Source: Candidatus Methanoperedens sp.
GTDB taxonomy: Archaea > Halobacteriota > Methanosarcinia > Methanosarcinales > Methanoperedenaceae
DNA length: 55,119 bases
Direction: 5' to 3'
NCBI GenBank assembly: GCA_026552855.1
Contig: JAPMTX010000140.1
Location: forward strand, 1 to 55,119
Numbering within the stretch: position 1 is the first letter of the stretch; every line of letters starts with the position of its first letter. Below are positions 1 to 8,187 of the stretch, piece by piece. The notes below the pieces were generated by a model, which saw only the letters and a list, made by a program, of their open reading frames with translations, was not told the origin of the DNA and made no database searches. Position numbers and translations under genes: made by a program.

Positions 1-196
1 TGTCAAGGAAAAACTCTGCCGAGCGAAGGGGTTCCAGTCTGGAAAGAGTCAAGGAGAACAGCAAGATAACACCAATCAGAAAAGAAAGAGCCAGAAAGGT
101 AGTTGCTGAAAAGAGTAGGCAAAAACGCAATCTGGCAGCAGAATGAAGACGGTGGAACAAATGCTGTGAACCGAGACCGATGGAGACAGAAAAGAA

Positions 197-1447
197 ATGA
201 AAAAGTGGAATCAGCAATACCATGACAAGTTCAAGAGGCACACCCTTATCTTTCAGGTATGGGATGAAAAGAACCTTGAACGAGCATGGAAACAGGTAAG
301 AGCGAACAAAGGAAGTGCAGGAATAGACGACATAACCATCAACGAATTCGAACAAAATCTATCACGGAATTTAGCCGAAATACAGAGGCTGCTGAAAGAG
401 AAACGCTACGTTCCAAGCCCAGTGAAAAGGGTATTCATCCCGAAAGGGAACGGCAAGATGAGACCGCTTGGGATACCAACGGTCAGGGACAGAATAGTTC
501 AGCAAGCCTTAAAGAACGTACTTGAACCAATCTATGAGGAAATCTTTCTTCCTCAGAGCCACGGGTATAGACCCAATACAGATGCACATGCGGCAGTCAG
601 GAAAGCCGAAGCGTACTTCGAAGCAGGCTACCACTGGGTAGTGGATGCCGATATCGAGGGATTCTTCGACCACGTTGACCATCAAATACTGATGGATTTG
701 GTATGCGAAAAGGTCAGCGATGGCAGGGTTCTTTCTCAGGTAGAGTCGTTCCTTGAAAGCGGAATAATGAACGAAGGCATATTCGAGGAGAGTACAGAAG
801 GTACTCCACAGGGCGGAAATCTCAGCCCACTGCTGGCGAATATTTATTTAAATCACTTCGACAGGAGAATGGGCGATTATGGATATCTGCTTCTTAGATA
901 CGCCGATGACATTGTTATATTCTGCAAGTACGAATGGGAAGCAGAGGATGCTCTCAAACGTGCAAGGGAGATTCTTGAGGGAGAGTTAAAACTCAAACTG
1001 AGTCCTGAGAAGACCAAAATCGTGCATGCGAGGAAGAAGGGGGTCGAGTTCCTTGGTTTTCACTTCAATGGACGATGGAGGAGACCGAGGGATAAGGCAA
1101 GGAAGAGGTTCAGGGAAGAGATAAGACAGAGAACACGAAGGCAGCAGCCGAAGAACCTTGAGATGGTGATTCAGTCCATCAACCCGGTTATCCGGGGTTG
1201 GGGGAACTATTTCAAGGGCGGTACTGTGAAGAAATTGTTCGGAGAACTTGACGGATATATCAGAGGACGCTTAAGGAGCTTTCAGGCTAAGAGGCGGACT
1301 CTGAAGATTCTTGTGTTCGGGATTCATCCTGCTGAATTCGCTAAGCTTGGGCTGGTTTCGCTTTCTTCGCTTCTGGATGACACCACCTCCTGCAAAGGGA
1401 TACGCCGGACGAAAGCCGTATACCGGAAATCGGTTCGTACGGTTTGA
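197..1447 (+). CDS. ltrA: Group II intron reverse transcriptase/maturase (LtrA-like)
   Basis: Intron-encoded protein that helps its host intron splice and reverse-transcribes it during retrohoming. The 416 residues contain the reverse transcriptase domain (about 50-280) with the signature RYADD active site and the upstream TPQGGNLSP motif, then a maturase domain X (about 310-390, with RGWGNYFKGG). No HNH endonuclease domain is seen. The reading frame runs into RNA domain V and stops at 1445-1447, so its last roughly dozen codons are also catalytic RNA. The protein therefore looks complete, though its C-terminal tail is shaped by RNA constraint. Catalytic residues are intact, so activity is possible. 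Confidence 0.93.
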   Translation: MKKWNQQYHDKFKRHTLIFQVWDEKNLERAWKQVRANKGSAGIDDITINEFEQNLSRNLAEIQRLLKEKRYVPSPVKRVFIPKGNGKMRPLGIPTVRDRIVQQALKNVLEPIYEEIFLPQSHGYRPNTDAHAAVRKAEAYFEAGYHWVVDADIEGFFDHVDHQILMDLVCEKVSDGRVLSQVESFLESGIMNEGIFEESTEGTPQGGNLSPLLANIYLNHFDRRMGDYGYLLLRYADDIVIFCKYEWEAEDALKRAREILEGELKLKLSPEKTKIVHARKKGVEFLGFHFNGRWRRPRDKARKRFREEIRQRTRRQQPKNLEMVIQSINPVIRGWGNYFKGGTVKKLFGELDGYIRGRLRSFQAKRRTLKILVFGIHPAEFAKLGLVSLSSLLDDTTSCKGIRRTKAVYRKSVRTV

Positions 1448-1486
1448 TGAGGAGTAGGAGGTTGAAAAACCTCTTACTTACTCTAC
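1413..1486 (+). ncRNA. Group II intron domains V and VI
   Basis: Domain V: the AGC catalytic triad region (about 1414-1416) in a stem AAGCCGTA/TACGGTTT (1413-1420 with 1438-1445, one G-U), capped by a short ACCG/CGGT hairpin. Domain VI: an arm from AGTAGGAGGTT pairing to AACCTC..ACTTACT, with an unpaired A available as the branch nucleotide. Sequence pattern and position right after the maturase gene support the call. Confidence 0.75.
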
Positions 1487-1820
1487 TGCGCACTATAGAT
1501 TTTGCATTCTCGTATAAGCGAGAGGATAGCTAAACAACTTCTTCAAACTGAGAATCAGGCGCACCATAGGATTTTTTATTCTCGATTAGGATTAAGATTT
1601 CCTTCATCTTTAGAAAACGAGAATTATAAGTAATTTTCGTTATAATTGTGGAAAGCTTTATCTATAAATTGTGATAAGATTAAGGCATGCTATCCTAAAG
1701 GATGATGAACATTACATCAAATTTGGATTTAAATGTTGAATGATTTTGGTAAATATGATGTTCTAAAAACCAAAATACTGCGAAAGAAAAAATAAAAGAG
1801 CTTACGTAGAGTGGAAACAT
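1487..1820. other. Gene-free AT-rich spacer after the intron
   Basis: No reading frame with a credible start is visible. The stretch contains the small hairpin after the intron junction, a GAGAAT/ATTCTC inverted repeat around 1551-1594 that includes the motif ATCAGGCGCA (also the reverse complement of a motif in the two repeats at 2571 and 4401), and several AT-rich patches near 1640-1670 that could be promoter elements for the next gene. Confidence 0.4.
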
Positions 1821-2396
1821 ATGGCGCCAGGAATGGATCCGCTGCTTAAGGATTGGTTTCAGGTCTTATTTTGGGCAGTCGCTGTTATTGGTGGAGTAGT
1901 AGCTGGGTTCAAAGCGATTTATGAACTACACGAGAGTACGCAACAGAGAGTTGCCGAATTACGTTGGAAGCAGGCTAATGCAGCTAGAGATATTTTAAGT
2001 GAAATACACCATCATACTCTGGCTGCCAATGCTGTGGTAATGCTAGACTGGTATGAGGGCATGCATGATTACAAAATCGAAGAGGGGAATAAAGTAGTGA
2101 TTTCCTATAACGATGTGATATCCGCTCTACGAAAAACACAGTTGGATAACCTTGAAGAGAAAGATATTTACATTAGAGACTGTTTAGACTGGTTTTTCTA
2201 CTTCATAGATCGCATCGAACACTACATAAGGACCGGATTTATTTCCTTCCAAGATGTAGACACTGTTTTTGAGCCTTATGCGAAAAAGATTATGAATCAA
2301 ATAAAAATATATGATGACTTCATGGCTTCACATGATTATGAACTGGCCAGAAAATTTTGGAGGCGATACGAACCCATGCTAACTACGCGAAGTTAG
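1821..2396 (+). CDS. Hypothetical protein with one N-terminal membrane helix
   Basis: I do not recognise a family. The 191-residue product has a single hydrophobic helix at about residues 12-35 followed by a soluble, charged, mostly helical region rich in aromatic residues. The layout suggests a protein anchored by its N terminus with the rest in the cytoplasm. No clear ribosome binding site precedes the ATG. It lies between the group II intron and the repeat-bounded oxidase segment, in the accessory end of the window, so transfer from elsewhere is plausible. Function unknown. Confidence 0.6.
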   Translation: MAPGMDPLLKDWFQVLFWAVAVIGGVVAGFKAIYELHESTQQRVAELRWKQANAARDILSEIHHHTLAANAVVMLDWYEGMHDYKIEEGNKVVISYNDVISALRKTQLDNLEEKDIYIRDCLDWFFYFIDRIEHYIRTGFISFQDVDTVFEPYAKKIMNQIKIYDDFMASHDYELARKFWRRYEPMLTTRS

Positions 2397-2397
2397 A

Positions 2398-2532
2398 ATG
2401 AAGTTTACAAATATGATGCTTATAAATATTAGATGGAAGATTATCTCCAAAGAGACGTTGGATAAAATAACTGCAAAGCTTTCTGATTTTGAAGAAGCCA
2501 TGAAAATCGGTAAACCTTTTTGGAGTAACTAA
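2398..2532 (+). CDS. Possible small ORF (44 aa)
   Basis: An ATG one base after the stop of the preceding gene opens a 44-codon frame with a lysine-rich helical middle part. There is no family match I can make and no separate ribosome binding site; translational coupling to the upstream gene is the only support. It could equally be a decayed remnant. Confidence 0.25.
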   Translation: MKFTNMMLINIRWKIISKETLDKITAKLSDFEEAMKIGKPFWSN

Positions 2533-2570
2533 AATATGAATTATTTGCCATCTCTAAGCTTTTGCTTTTT

Positions 2571-2680
2571 TAATTGTACACCTGCGCCTGAATTAAGATA
2601 CAGAAAGCCAGCTAACCGACAGAACTCCAAAACCCTCGAGAATCCGCGCCGATGCCCCGCAAATTTCATTGCGGAGTCCG
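2571..2680 (+). repeat. Hairpin-bearing repeat, copy 1
   Basis: This stretch aligns with 4401-4516: both run from a T-rich/AT-rich lead-in through TGCGCCTGAAT, a spacer, AACCGACAGA, CCAAAA, a GCGCC block and GATGCC, and then a small hairpin. Here the hairpin is CCGCAA/TTGCGG (2657-2662 with 2669-2674). In the other copy the stem bases differ but still pair, which argues for a conserved fold. A 62-codon frame crossing it is not a credible gene. After the repeat up to 2800 nothing else is recognised. Confidence 0.6.
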
Positions 2681-2820
2681 TAACTGAAGGCGATCGGTTT
2701 TTCATGCTCACAATGACGATATGAATTCAGAAAAACTTCTACTAAGCTTATTATAGGCGCCCTAAAGGGAAATTATAAGTATCACTAAATCCAAGTATAA
2801 TTAAATAAGGTGGGGAGAGT

Positions 2821-2931
2821 ATGAAAAATGATAGTTTTCTCTTTAAATTAGGGAATTTTAAATGCATATCGTCAGCATCAATGAATCTATACTCCAGGGA
2901 GGTAAATTATGGTAGATCGACGAGTCATTAG
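2821..2931 (+). CDS. Possible leader ORF (36 aa) overlapping the oxidase start
   Basis: A purine-rich GGTGGGGAG stretch (2809-2817) sits immediately before an ATG that opens a 36-codon frame. The frame ends at 2931, about 20 bases inside the oxidase gene in a different frame, and crosses the oxidase ribosome binding site. A TATA-like sequence (AGTATAATTAAAT, 2794-2806) lies just upstream. The geometry would suit translational coupling. The peptide has no recognisable family, and the spacing between GGGGAG and ATG is short, so this is tentative. Confidence 0.3.
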   Translation: MKNDSFLFKLGNFKCISSASMNLYSREVNYGRSTSH

Positions 2932-4330
2932 CACTACGGGTACAGTCCTTGACGAAGCGACCATTCAAGAATTCAAGACCAGTCTGCGCGGCGAACTCAT
3001 TCGTCCCGGCGACGAGGTTTACGATACCGCTCGCAAGATCTGGAATGGGATGATTGACAAGCACCCTGCTCTCATCGCACGCTGCACTGGGGTTGCTGAC
3101 GTCATCAGCGCGGTCAACTTCGCTCGAACCAATAAGCTTTTGGTAGCCGTGCGCGGTGGCGGCCACAACGTCGCAGGTAATGCTGTATGCGACAGCGGCA
3201 TTGTCATCGATCTTTCCAAGATGAAGGGAATACAGGTAGACCCGACCACGCGCACTGCCAGAGCCCAGGCAGGCATAGTTTGGGGAGATTTCAATAACGA
3301 AACACAAGCCTTTGGCTTGGCGACCAATGGAGGCTATGTATCCACGACAGGCATCGCAGGACTCACGCTCGGTGGTGGTATCGGCTGGCTCATGCGCAAG
3401 TACGGTCTCACCATCGACAATCTACTGTCCGTCGATGTGGTCACAGCAGATGGTCGGTTCCTGAAGGCTAGCAAGACAGAGAACTCAGACCTCTTCTGGG
3501 GCATCCGAGGCGGCGGCGGGAACTTCGGTATTGCCACATCTTTTGAGTACCGACTGCATCCCGTCGGTCCGATGGTGCTAGCAGGTATGGTTGTCCATTC
3601 AGCTATGAAGGCGAAAGAGGTTCTAAGGTTCTATCGAGAGTACGTTGCCACAGTCCCGGATGAACTCGGCTCCAGCATCATTCTCAGGACTGCACCAAAA
3701 GTACCGTTCCTGCCTGAACACATTCACAACACACCGATTGTGGCCATCCTTATCTGTTACGTCGGGACGATTGGCGAGGGGGAACGGGTCTTGCAGCCGC
3801 TGAGAGAGTTAGGCTCACCACTTGCAGATACAATCGGCCCAATGCCCTACAAGGTGTTCCATGAAATCTTGGACCCCATTGCTCCACCTGGACTCCTTGT
3901 ATACTGGAAATCAGGCTATCTGGCAAGTCTTAGTGATGATGCCATCGATACCATCATCGCTCATGCCTGGAGTACTCGATCGCCACTGTCTTATACGATT
4001 TTGCCACATCTTGGAGGTGCTTTGAGCCGTATCGACGAGGACGAGACTTCCTTTGGCGATCGCTATGGCCAATACGCTATCAATATTAATGCAGTGTGGA
4101 CTGACCCTCAGGAATCTGATGAGCATATCCGGTGGGCACGTGAGTTTTTTGACTCCACGGAACCATTCTCGACCGGCAGTGTGTATGTAAACTTCTTGGG
4201 TAACGAGGGGGAGAAACGGGTCAAGGCCGCTTATGGTGAAGCAAAGTACGAGCGGCTCGTGGCACTGAAGAACAAGTATGATCCCACGAACTTCTTCAGC
4301 CTCAACCAGAACATTAAGCCAAGGACGTAA
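2909..4330 (+). CDS. FAD-linked oxidase with berberine-bridge C-terminal domain
   Basis: A flavoprotein oxidase of the 6-hydroxy-nicotine oxidase/berberine bridge enzyme type, which typically oxidises amines, alcohols or sugars using covalently bound FAD. The 473-residue protein has an FAD-binding PCMH domain (about 50-220) with RGGGHNVAG, where His is the usual 8-alpha-histidyl FAD attachment site, and GLTLGGGIGWL. It ends with the BBE motif YDPTNFF followed by NQNI. The cysteine that gives bicovalent FAD in some members is not evident. A strong GGGAGG ribosome binding site (2897-2902) sets the start. It has no membrane or export signal. The base composition differs from the AT-rich flanks and it lies between two repeat copies, so lateral acquisition from a bacterium is likely. 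Substrate unknown. Confidence 0.92.
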   Translation: MVDRRVISTTGTVLDEATIQEFKTSLRGELIRPGDEVYDTARKIWNGMIDKHPALIARCTGVADVISAVNFARTNKLLVAVRGGGHNVAGNAVCDSGIVIDLSKMKGIQVDPTTRTARAQAGIVWGDFNNETQAFGLATNGGYVSTTGIAGLTLGGGIGWLMRKYGLTIDNLLSVDVVTADGRFLKASKTENSDLFWGIRGGGGNFGIATSFEYRLHPVGPMVLAGMVVHSAMKAKEVLRFYREYVATVPDELGSSIILRTAPKVPFLPEHIHNTPIVAILICYVGTIGEGERVLQPLRELGSPLADTIGPMPYKVFHEILDPIAPPGLLVYWKSGYLASLSDDAIDTIIAHAWSTRSPLSYTILPHLGGALSRIDEDETSFGDRYGQYAININAVWTDPQESDEHIRWAREFFDSTEPFSTGSVYVNFLGNEGEKRVKAAYGEAKYERLVALKNKYDPTNFFSLNQNIKPRT

Positions 4331-4400
4331 TCGCACCAGTATTGAATGAATAGGATTCCAGAGGTTACAGCTATAGCAAGAGCATAATGGCTATTATTCT

Positions 4401-4516
4401 TTTTTAAATTATAACACTGCGCCTGAATCAAAACACATAAAGCATGTAAACCGACAGAGATGCCAAAATCCCGAGCATCGGCGCCTGGATGCCACGGAAT
4501 TTATTCCGGCGGGCAT
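4401..4516 (+). repeat. Hairpin-bearing repeat, copy 2
   Basis: Homologous to 2571-2680 by eye. It begins with TTTTTTAAATTATAA, which resembles an archaeal TATA region, and ends in a hairpin CGGAA/TTCCG (4495-4499 with 4504-4508) enclosed by a second stem ATGCC/GGCAT (4489-4493 with 4512-4516). A further pair GATGC/GCATC is possible inside. The final stem base is directly next to the stop codon of the truncated integrase at 4517, so the repeat boundary coincides with the breakpoint of that gene. Confidence 0.6.
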
Positions 4517-4780
4517 TTAAGTATTAAGATGGCTTACGATTTCAGATTTGCCTGCCCATGTAAAAAACCGCTTTAGCTTGATTTTGTAAATTTCAACTGT
4601 TCCGATTAAACATTCGTTATGCTTTTCCATAATGTACCTGTGAACATCGGTTTTATCCCACTTTTCGAGCGACTTACGCCTATTGATGTTCTTTAAAAAT
4701 TTACTATAATCCGTGATAGTTTTCTCTGCCGCGCCATTAATTTTGAGTTCCTGAAGGAATTGGTCGATTATTCTAATCAT
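4517..4780 (-). pseudogene. Truncated tyrosine recombinase (N-terminal core-binding domain only)
   Basis: The 87 residues match the N-terminal SAM-like DNA-binding domain of phage/XerCD-type integrases (IDQFLQELKINGAAEKTI, then a helix with KRFFTWAG). The catalytic domain with its Arg-His-Arg-Tyr residues is missing: the frame ends just after the core-binding domain, at the edge of repeat copy 2. It cannot recombine DNA on its own. It is best read as a remnant of a mobile element whose 3' part was lost or replaced when the repeat or the oxidase segment arrived. A stand-alone DNA-binding role is an unlikely alternative. Confidence 0.75.
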
Positions 4781-5234
4781 ATTTCTTTATATGTAAGTGC
4801 TAAGCAATAAAGCCATGACCTAAAACAAATCCCCATGATATCTTTTTTTAAAATAAAAAATAATTTAAACTCATATTCTTACGAAATATTAGTTTATAAG
4901 CAATTAAATACCAAATTGTCTTTGATTATCTATTTAAACATAAAATAAATCTTTAAAATTATCTATTTATTTATCGGCCATTTATGAATCGTGCAACGAT
5001 TGCCGGGGTAGATAAGCGAATCAGGTTTAAGATTATTATCGATATACTTGAAATTGCAAAAAAACCAAAGTCAATATAATTCTCGAGCATCCTTGATGCC
5101 CCTTTTTTCGAAAACGGCGGTCTTTGACTGCAACTATGCTCGCTCTCCTGCTCCCGGAAGGCGATAGATAGCCCGAACAACATCTTAAAAACTAAAAATC
5201 AGGTGCACAAAACCTAAAATCAGAAAATAATGTG
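4781..5234. other. AT-rich spacer with one doubtful ORF
   Basis: Mostly AT-rich sequence without a convincing gene. A 70-codon minus-strand frame (4971-5183) has a hydrophobic C-terminal half but no ribosome binding site and an uneven composition, so I do not call it. A short motif ATCAGGTGCA near 5190 recalls the TCAGGCGCA motif seen near 1553 and, reversed, in the two repeats. Confidence 0.35.
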
Positions 5235-5561
5235 CTATTTCTTTAATGAATATGCTCCTGTTAAATAGGTTGATAGAAAAATTAAAATGAAAGGAATCCA
5301 GGTCCCCAAAATACTTTTGAACATGTCAAAGCTCTTTTCAACCACGAAAGCGATAACGAAAAAGTCCATAAAAATTACAAAAGAAACAATGAAATAATTC
5401 AAAGAAATTACTGCAAAGATGACAGGGGCCCCGATCGCATGAGCTATAAGAGTATTTTCTAAAGATGTAATTTCTCTTCCAATTCCTATTATCGCTCCGC
5501 AAAGTGCCCATCCTGCAAATGCATGTGCCAAAATAACAATAGATTTAAATTGGTTTGACAT
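5235..5561 (-). CDS. Small multi-pass membrane protein, unknown function
   Basis: A 108-residue hydrophobic protein with about four membrane segments (roughly residues 8-28, 40-58, 60-75 and 84-103) and almost no charged loops. I do not recognise a family. It is separated from hemD by about 110 bases and points the same way, downstream of it; the spacing is too large to assume co-transcription. The frame is clean and the hydrophobicity pattern is protein-like, which is the main support. Confidence 0.6.
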   Translation of the reverse strand: MSNQFKSIVILAHAFAGWALCGAIIGIGREITSLENTLIAHAIGAPVIFAVISLNYFIVSFVIFMDFFVIAFVVEKSFDMFKSILGTWIPFILIFLSTYLTGAYSLKK

Positions 5562-5671
5562 TTATGCTCTACTCTTTAGTTTTCAATATTGAGGGGATTA
5601 ACTATAAAATTATGGTAAGTTATCTGGCTGGAGCCATTCAAATAATCACTATAACTTAGTCTGTTACACCT

Positions 5672-6457
5672 TTAGCAGTCATGCTCCCTGCATGCCCTGA
5701 GCAATTCCTCGAAAGTATAGTTCTCCGGCATCACCTTTACTTTCACCCCGAACCCTGCCAGGGTATCAGAAGTAGGCTTGCCGATAGCGGCAACAGTCTT
5801 CTCGTTCATAACTCGGATAACCTCTTCTTTTACTCCCACCTCCTCAGCGAGCGCCATGAAATTCCTTACCATCATCGAGCTTGTGAACGCGAATATATCT
5901 ATCCCGCCCGCAAGCGTGCGCTCCATAAGCTCCGTATGCCTCTCATCCCTCGGCATTATTATCTGGTACACCTGCGTCTCGTGCACCACCGCCCCTTTCT
6001 CGACAAGCCCTCTCACAAGCTCAGGCGCCCCGTGGCTGCTCCGAGCAATCTCGACAACCGCTCCCTCAATACCCGTGAGATGCTCTACCAGCCCCTCTGA
6101 GCTGTACTGCTCAGGAACTATACTCACAGTTATCCCGTTCCTCAGGAGCGCATCTTTAGTCCTGGGTCCGATAGCCACGACCTGCGTCTTGTTGAGCTGT
6201 TCTATGAATTCATCAGGTTCATTCAGCTTCAGCAGCGTGAATTCGACCCCGTTCGCGCTTGTGAAAATAACGTAATCGGATTCGCCTTTCATGATGCGTT
6301 CAACGAATCCTTTAAAATTGGCATCTGTCCTGTCAACCACATCGATCATGGGAGCTGTGACGGTCTTAAATCCCATCGAGCTTGCAAGCTTTACGGATTC
6401 AACAAGGTAGCCTGCCGGTCTCATTATAGCTATTACTTTCTTTGCGTCTGCGTTCAT
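5672..6457 (-). CDS. hemD: Uroporphyrinogen-III synthase
   Basis: Cyclises hydroxymethylbilane, with inversion of ring D, to uroporphyrinogen III, the last step common to siroheme, heme, cobalamin and F430. The 261-residue protein has the two-lobed HemD fold pattern: IMRPAGYL at the start, the YVIFTSANGVEF stretch, KTQVVAIGPRTKDAL, and the second-lobe counterpart IFAFTSSMMVRNF followed by KTVAAIGKPTSDTL. It is the last gene of the minus-strand hemL-hemC-cobA-hemD cluster, 28 bases after cobA. Sequence conservation in this family is low, but context makes the call secure. Confidence 0.92.
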   Translation of the reverse strand: MNADAKKVIAIMRPAGYLVESVKLASSMGFKTVTAPMIDVVDRTDANFKGFVERIMKGESDYVIFTSANGVEFTLLKLNEPDEFIEQLNKTQVVAIGPRTKDALLRNGITVSIVPEQYSSEGLVEHLTGIEGAVVEIARSSHGAPELVRGLVEKGAVVHETQVYQIIMPRDERHTELMERTLAGGIDIFAFTSSMMVRNFMALAEEVGVKEEVIRVMNEKTVAAIGKPTSDTLAGFGVKVKVMPENYTFEELLRACREHDC

Positions 6458-6485
6458 CTGCTTTTATCTGCGGTTACTTATATTT

Positions 6486-7229
6486 TCAGTTTCTAATTAA
6501 CTCGTGATGGAGCTTTACCACATCGCCTATGACCGTTATCGCAGGAGCTTTGACTTTTCTCTGTTTGCACAGCCCCACGATGTCCGCAAGCGTACCGACC
6601 GTGACCCTCTGGTCTGGTCGAGTGCCCCTCTCTATGACAGCTACCGGCGTATCGATGGATTTCCCGTGTTTTACCAGTTCTTTCACGTTGCGCTCAAGCA
6701 TGCTCACGCCCATCAGGATAACGAGCGTACCTTCAAAACGCGCAAGAAGCTCCCAGTCAAGACCCGTTTCTCCTTTGGTCGGGTCCTCATGACCGGTGAT
6801 AAAAGTCACCATCGAGGCATAATCGCGGTGGGTGACCGGAATCCCTGCATAAGCCGGGACTGCTATAGCCGACGTTATCCCGGGTACGACCTCAACCTCT
6901 ATCCCCTCACTTACAAGCACCTGCGCTTCCTCTCCCCCGCGCCCGAAGAGGTACGGGTCTCCGCCCTTCAGCCTCACCACTACCTTGCCTTCCTTTGCCC
7001 GCTTGACCAGCAGTTCGTTGATCTGCCACTGGGAGAGCTTGTGGTTCCCTGCATATTTACCAACATCTATCCTCTCAGCAGATGACGGCAGCATATGGAG
7101 GATCTCATCCCCAGGAAGCTGGTCGTAGAGGATTACCTCTGCACTCTCGATAAGCCTCTTCGCCTTTATAGTCAAAAGCTCAGGATCGCCCGGACCTGAG
7201 CCCACAAGATATACTTTGCCCTTAGCCAT
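6486..7229 (-). CDS. cobA: Uroporphyrinogen-III C-methyltransferase (SUMT)
   Basis: Uses two S-adenosylmethionine molecules to methylate uroporphyrinogen III to precorrin-2, the branch point to siroheme, cobalamin, F430 and the archaeal siroheme-dependent heme route. The 247 residues show the class III methyltransferase landmarks: VGSGPGDPELLTIKA at the N terminus, RLKGGDPYLFGRGGEE, VPGITSAIAVPAYAGIPVTH, and FITGHEDP. It is a stand-alone SUMT without the CysG dehydrogenase/chelatase domain. The start overlaps the end of hemC by eight bases, indicating translational coupling in the operon. Confidence 0.95.
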   Translation of the reverse strand: MAKGKVYLVGSGPGDPELLTIKAKRLIESAEVILYDQLPGDEILHMLPSSAERIDVGKYAGNHKLSQWQINELLVKRAKEGKVVVRLKGGDPYLFGRGGEEAQVLVSEGIEVEVVPGITSAIAVPAYAGIPVTHRDYASMVTFITGHEDPTKGETGLDWELLARFEGTLVILMGVSMLERNVKELVKHGKSIDTPVAVIERGTRPDQRVTVGTLADIVGLCKQRKVKAPAITVIGDVVKLHHELIRN

Positions 7230-8187
7230 TTTTCCCTCGTTTTGCTGCGAACGTTTTTACCGCCTCATCAACAAGTGCGCCTCCGCCCTTTTGCTTCAGC
7301 TCGTTACCGATACGCATTGCTTCATTCTCATATTCAGCAGGGTTTATAAATTCATCTATTTTTACGTGGCGTTTTCCGTCCACGGACAGGACTTCGGCGC
7401 ATACGTGGATCCTGTCCCCCTCCGCTCTTGCAAAAGCGCCTACAGGCACAAGGCAGCCGCCGCCCAGTATCCCTATGATGGTGCGCTCGATCTTTGTTTC
7501 TAGCCGGGTGTTGGCATCATCAAGAGCTCTTACGGCTCTCTCTGCCTCCGAGCCTTTCTTTGTAATGATCACAACCGTCCCCTGGTTCGCCGAAGGGACA
7601 AAATCGTCAGGGTTCAGGCGCTCGCCTGGAAGGTCCCACTTCATCCTCTCAAGCCCTGCCTCAGCCAGCAGTATGCCGTCGTACTGCCCTTCTTTAAGTT
7701 TCCGTATCCTGGTATCTATATTCCCGCGAAGGTCTTTGATGTTGAGGTCATTCCTGAACCGCAGAAGCTGGGAACTCCTGCGCAGGCTTGTAGTACCGAT
7801 GACCGCGCCTTCCGGTAAGTCTTTTAGCGCAGTGCCATCACGAGTGAGAAGGAAATCGTAGGGAGAATCACGCTTCAGCACTGCGGCTATAGTAAGCTCA
7901 GGCGGACGCTCGGTAGGTACGTCCTTCATGCTGTGGACGCCTATATCGATCTCCCCTGCTAACATCCTGTCATCTATTTCGCGCACGAACGCCCCGACGC
8001 CCATTCCCATCCCGGTCACCTGGTAGAGCGGTCTATCCACGAACGTATCTCCGCTCGTCTTTATGATATTGAGTTCAGTTCTCACACCCATTCCTGTAAG
8101 CAGGTCTTTTACGTGGTTTGCCTGTACGAGTGCAAGTTTGCTGCCCCTTGTGCCTATCAGGAGGGGCGGATGTTCTGATGCCCTCAT
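7222..8187 (-). CDS. hemC: Porphobilinogen deaminase (hydroxymethylbilane synthase)
   Basis: Polymerises four porphobilinogens into hydroxymethylbilane. The 321-residue protein has the family hallmarks [12 protein letters not shown] near the N terminus, [34 protein letters not shown], and the cysteine in [12 protein letters not shown] that carries the dipyrromethane cofactor. It overlaps hemL by four bases and cobA by eight. The enzymes for glutamyl-tRNA reduction (hemA) and porphobilinogen synthesis (hemB) are not in the window, so the upper pathway is encoded elsewhere. Confidence 0.97.
   Translation of the reverse strand: MRASEHPPLLIGTRGSKLALVQANHVKDLLTGMGVRTELNIIKTSGDTFVDRPLYQVTGMGMGVGAFVREIDDRMLAGEIDIGVHSMKDVPTERPPELTIAAVLKRDSPYDFLLTRDGTALKDLPEGAVIGTTSLRRSSQLLRFRNDLNIKDLRGNIDTRIRKLKEGQYDGILLAEAGLERMKWDLPGERLNPDDFVPSANQGTVVIITKKGSEAERAVRALDDANTRLETKIERTIIGILGGGCLVPVGAFARAEGDRIHVCAEVLSVDGKRHVKIDEFINPAEYENEAMRIGNELKQKGGGALVDEAVKTFAAKRGKNG

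Larger units (their letters stand above)
1..1486 (+). mobile_element. Group II intron, 3' portion (5' end outside window)
   Basis: A retroelement made of a maturase gene followed by catalytic RNA domains. Domain V is visible at 1413-1445 (arms AAGCCGTA and TACGGTTT around a GAAA-containing cap with a bulge) and a domain VI-like hairpin follows at about 1449-1485. The likely 3' splice site is just after the AC at 1485-1486, as expected for introns ending in AY. The first 196 bases carry no gene and would be intron RNA ahead of the ORF; the GUGYG 5' end is not seen, so the element starts upstream of the window. A short hairpin (TCTCG/CGAGA) lies right after the 3' junction. Confidence 0.85.

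Noticed and set aside
2536-2724. 62-codon frame
   Set aside because: It is mostly the repeat copy 1 sequence, which is better explained as a structured repeat.
4971-5183. 70-codon minus-strand frame with hydrophobic end
   Set aside because: No ribosome binding site, uneven composition and no recognisable family; left as part of the spacer.
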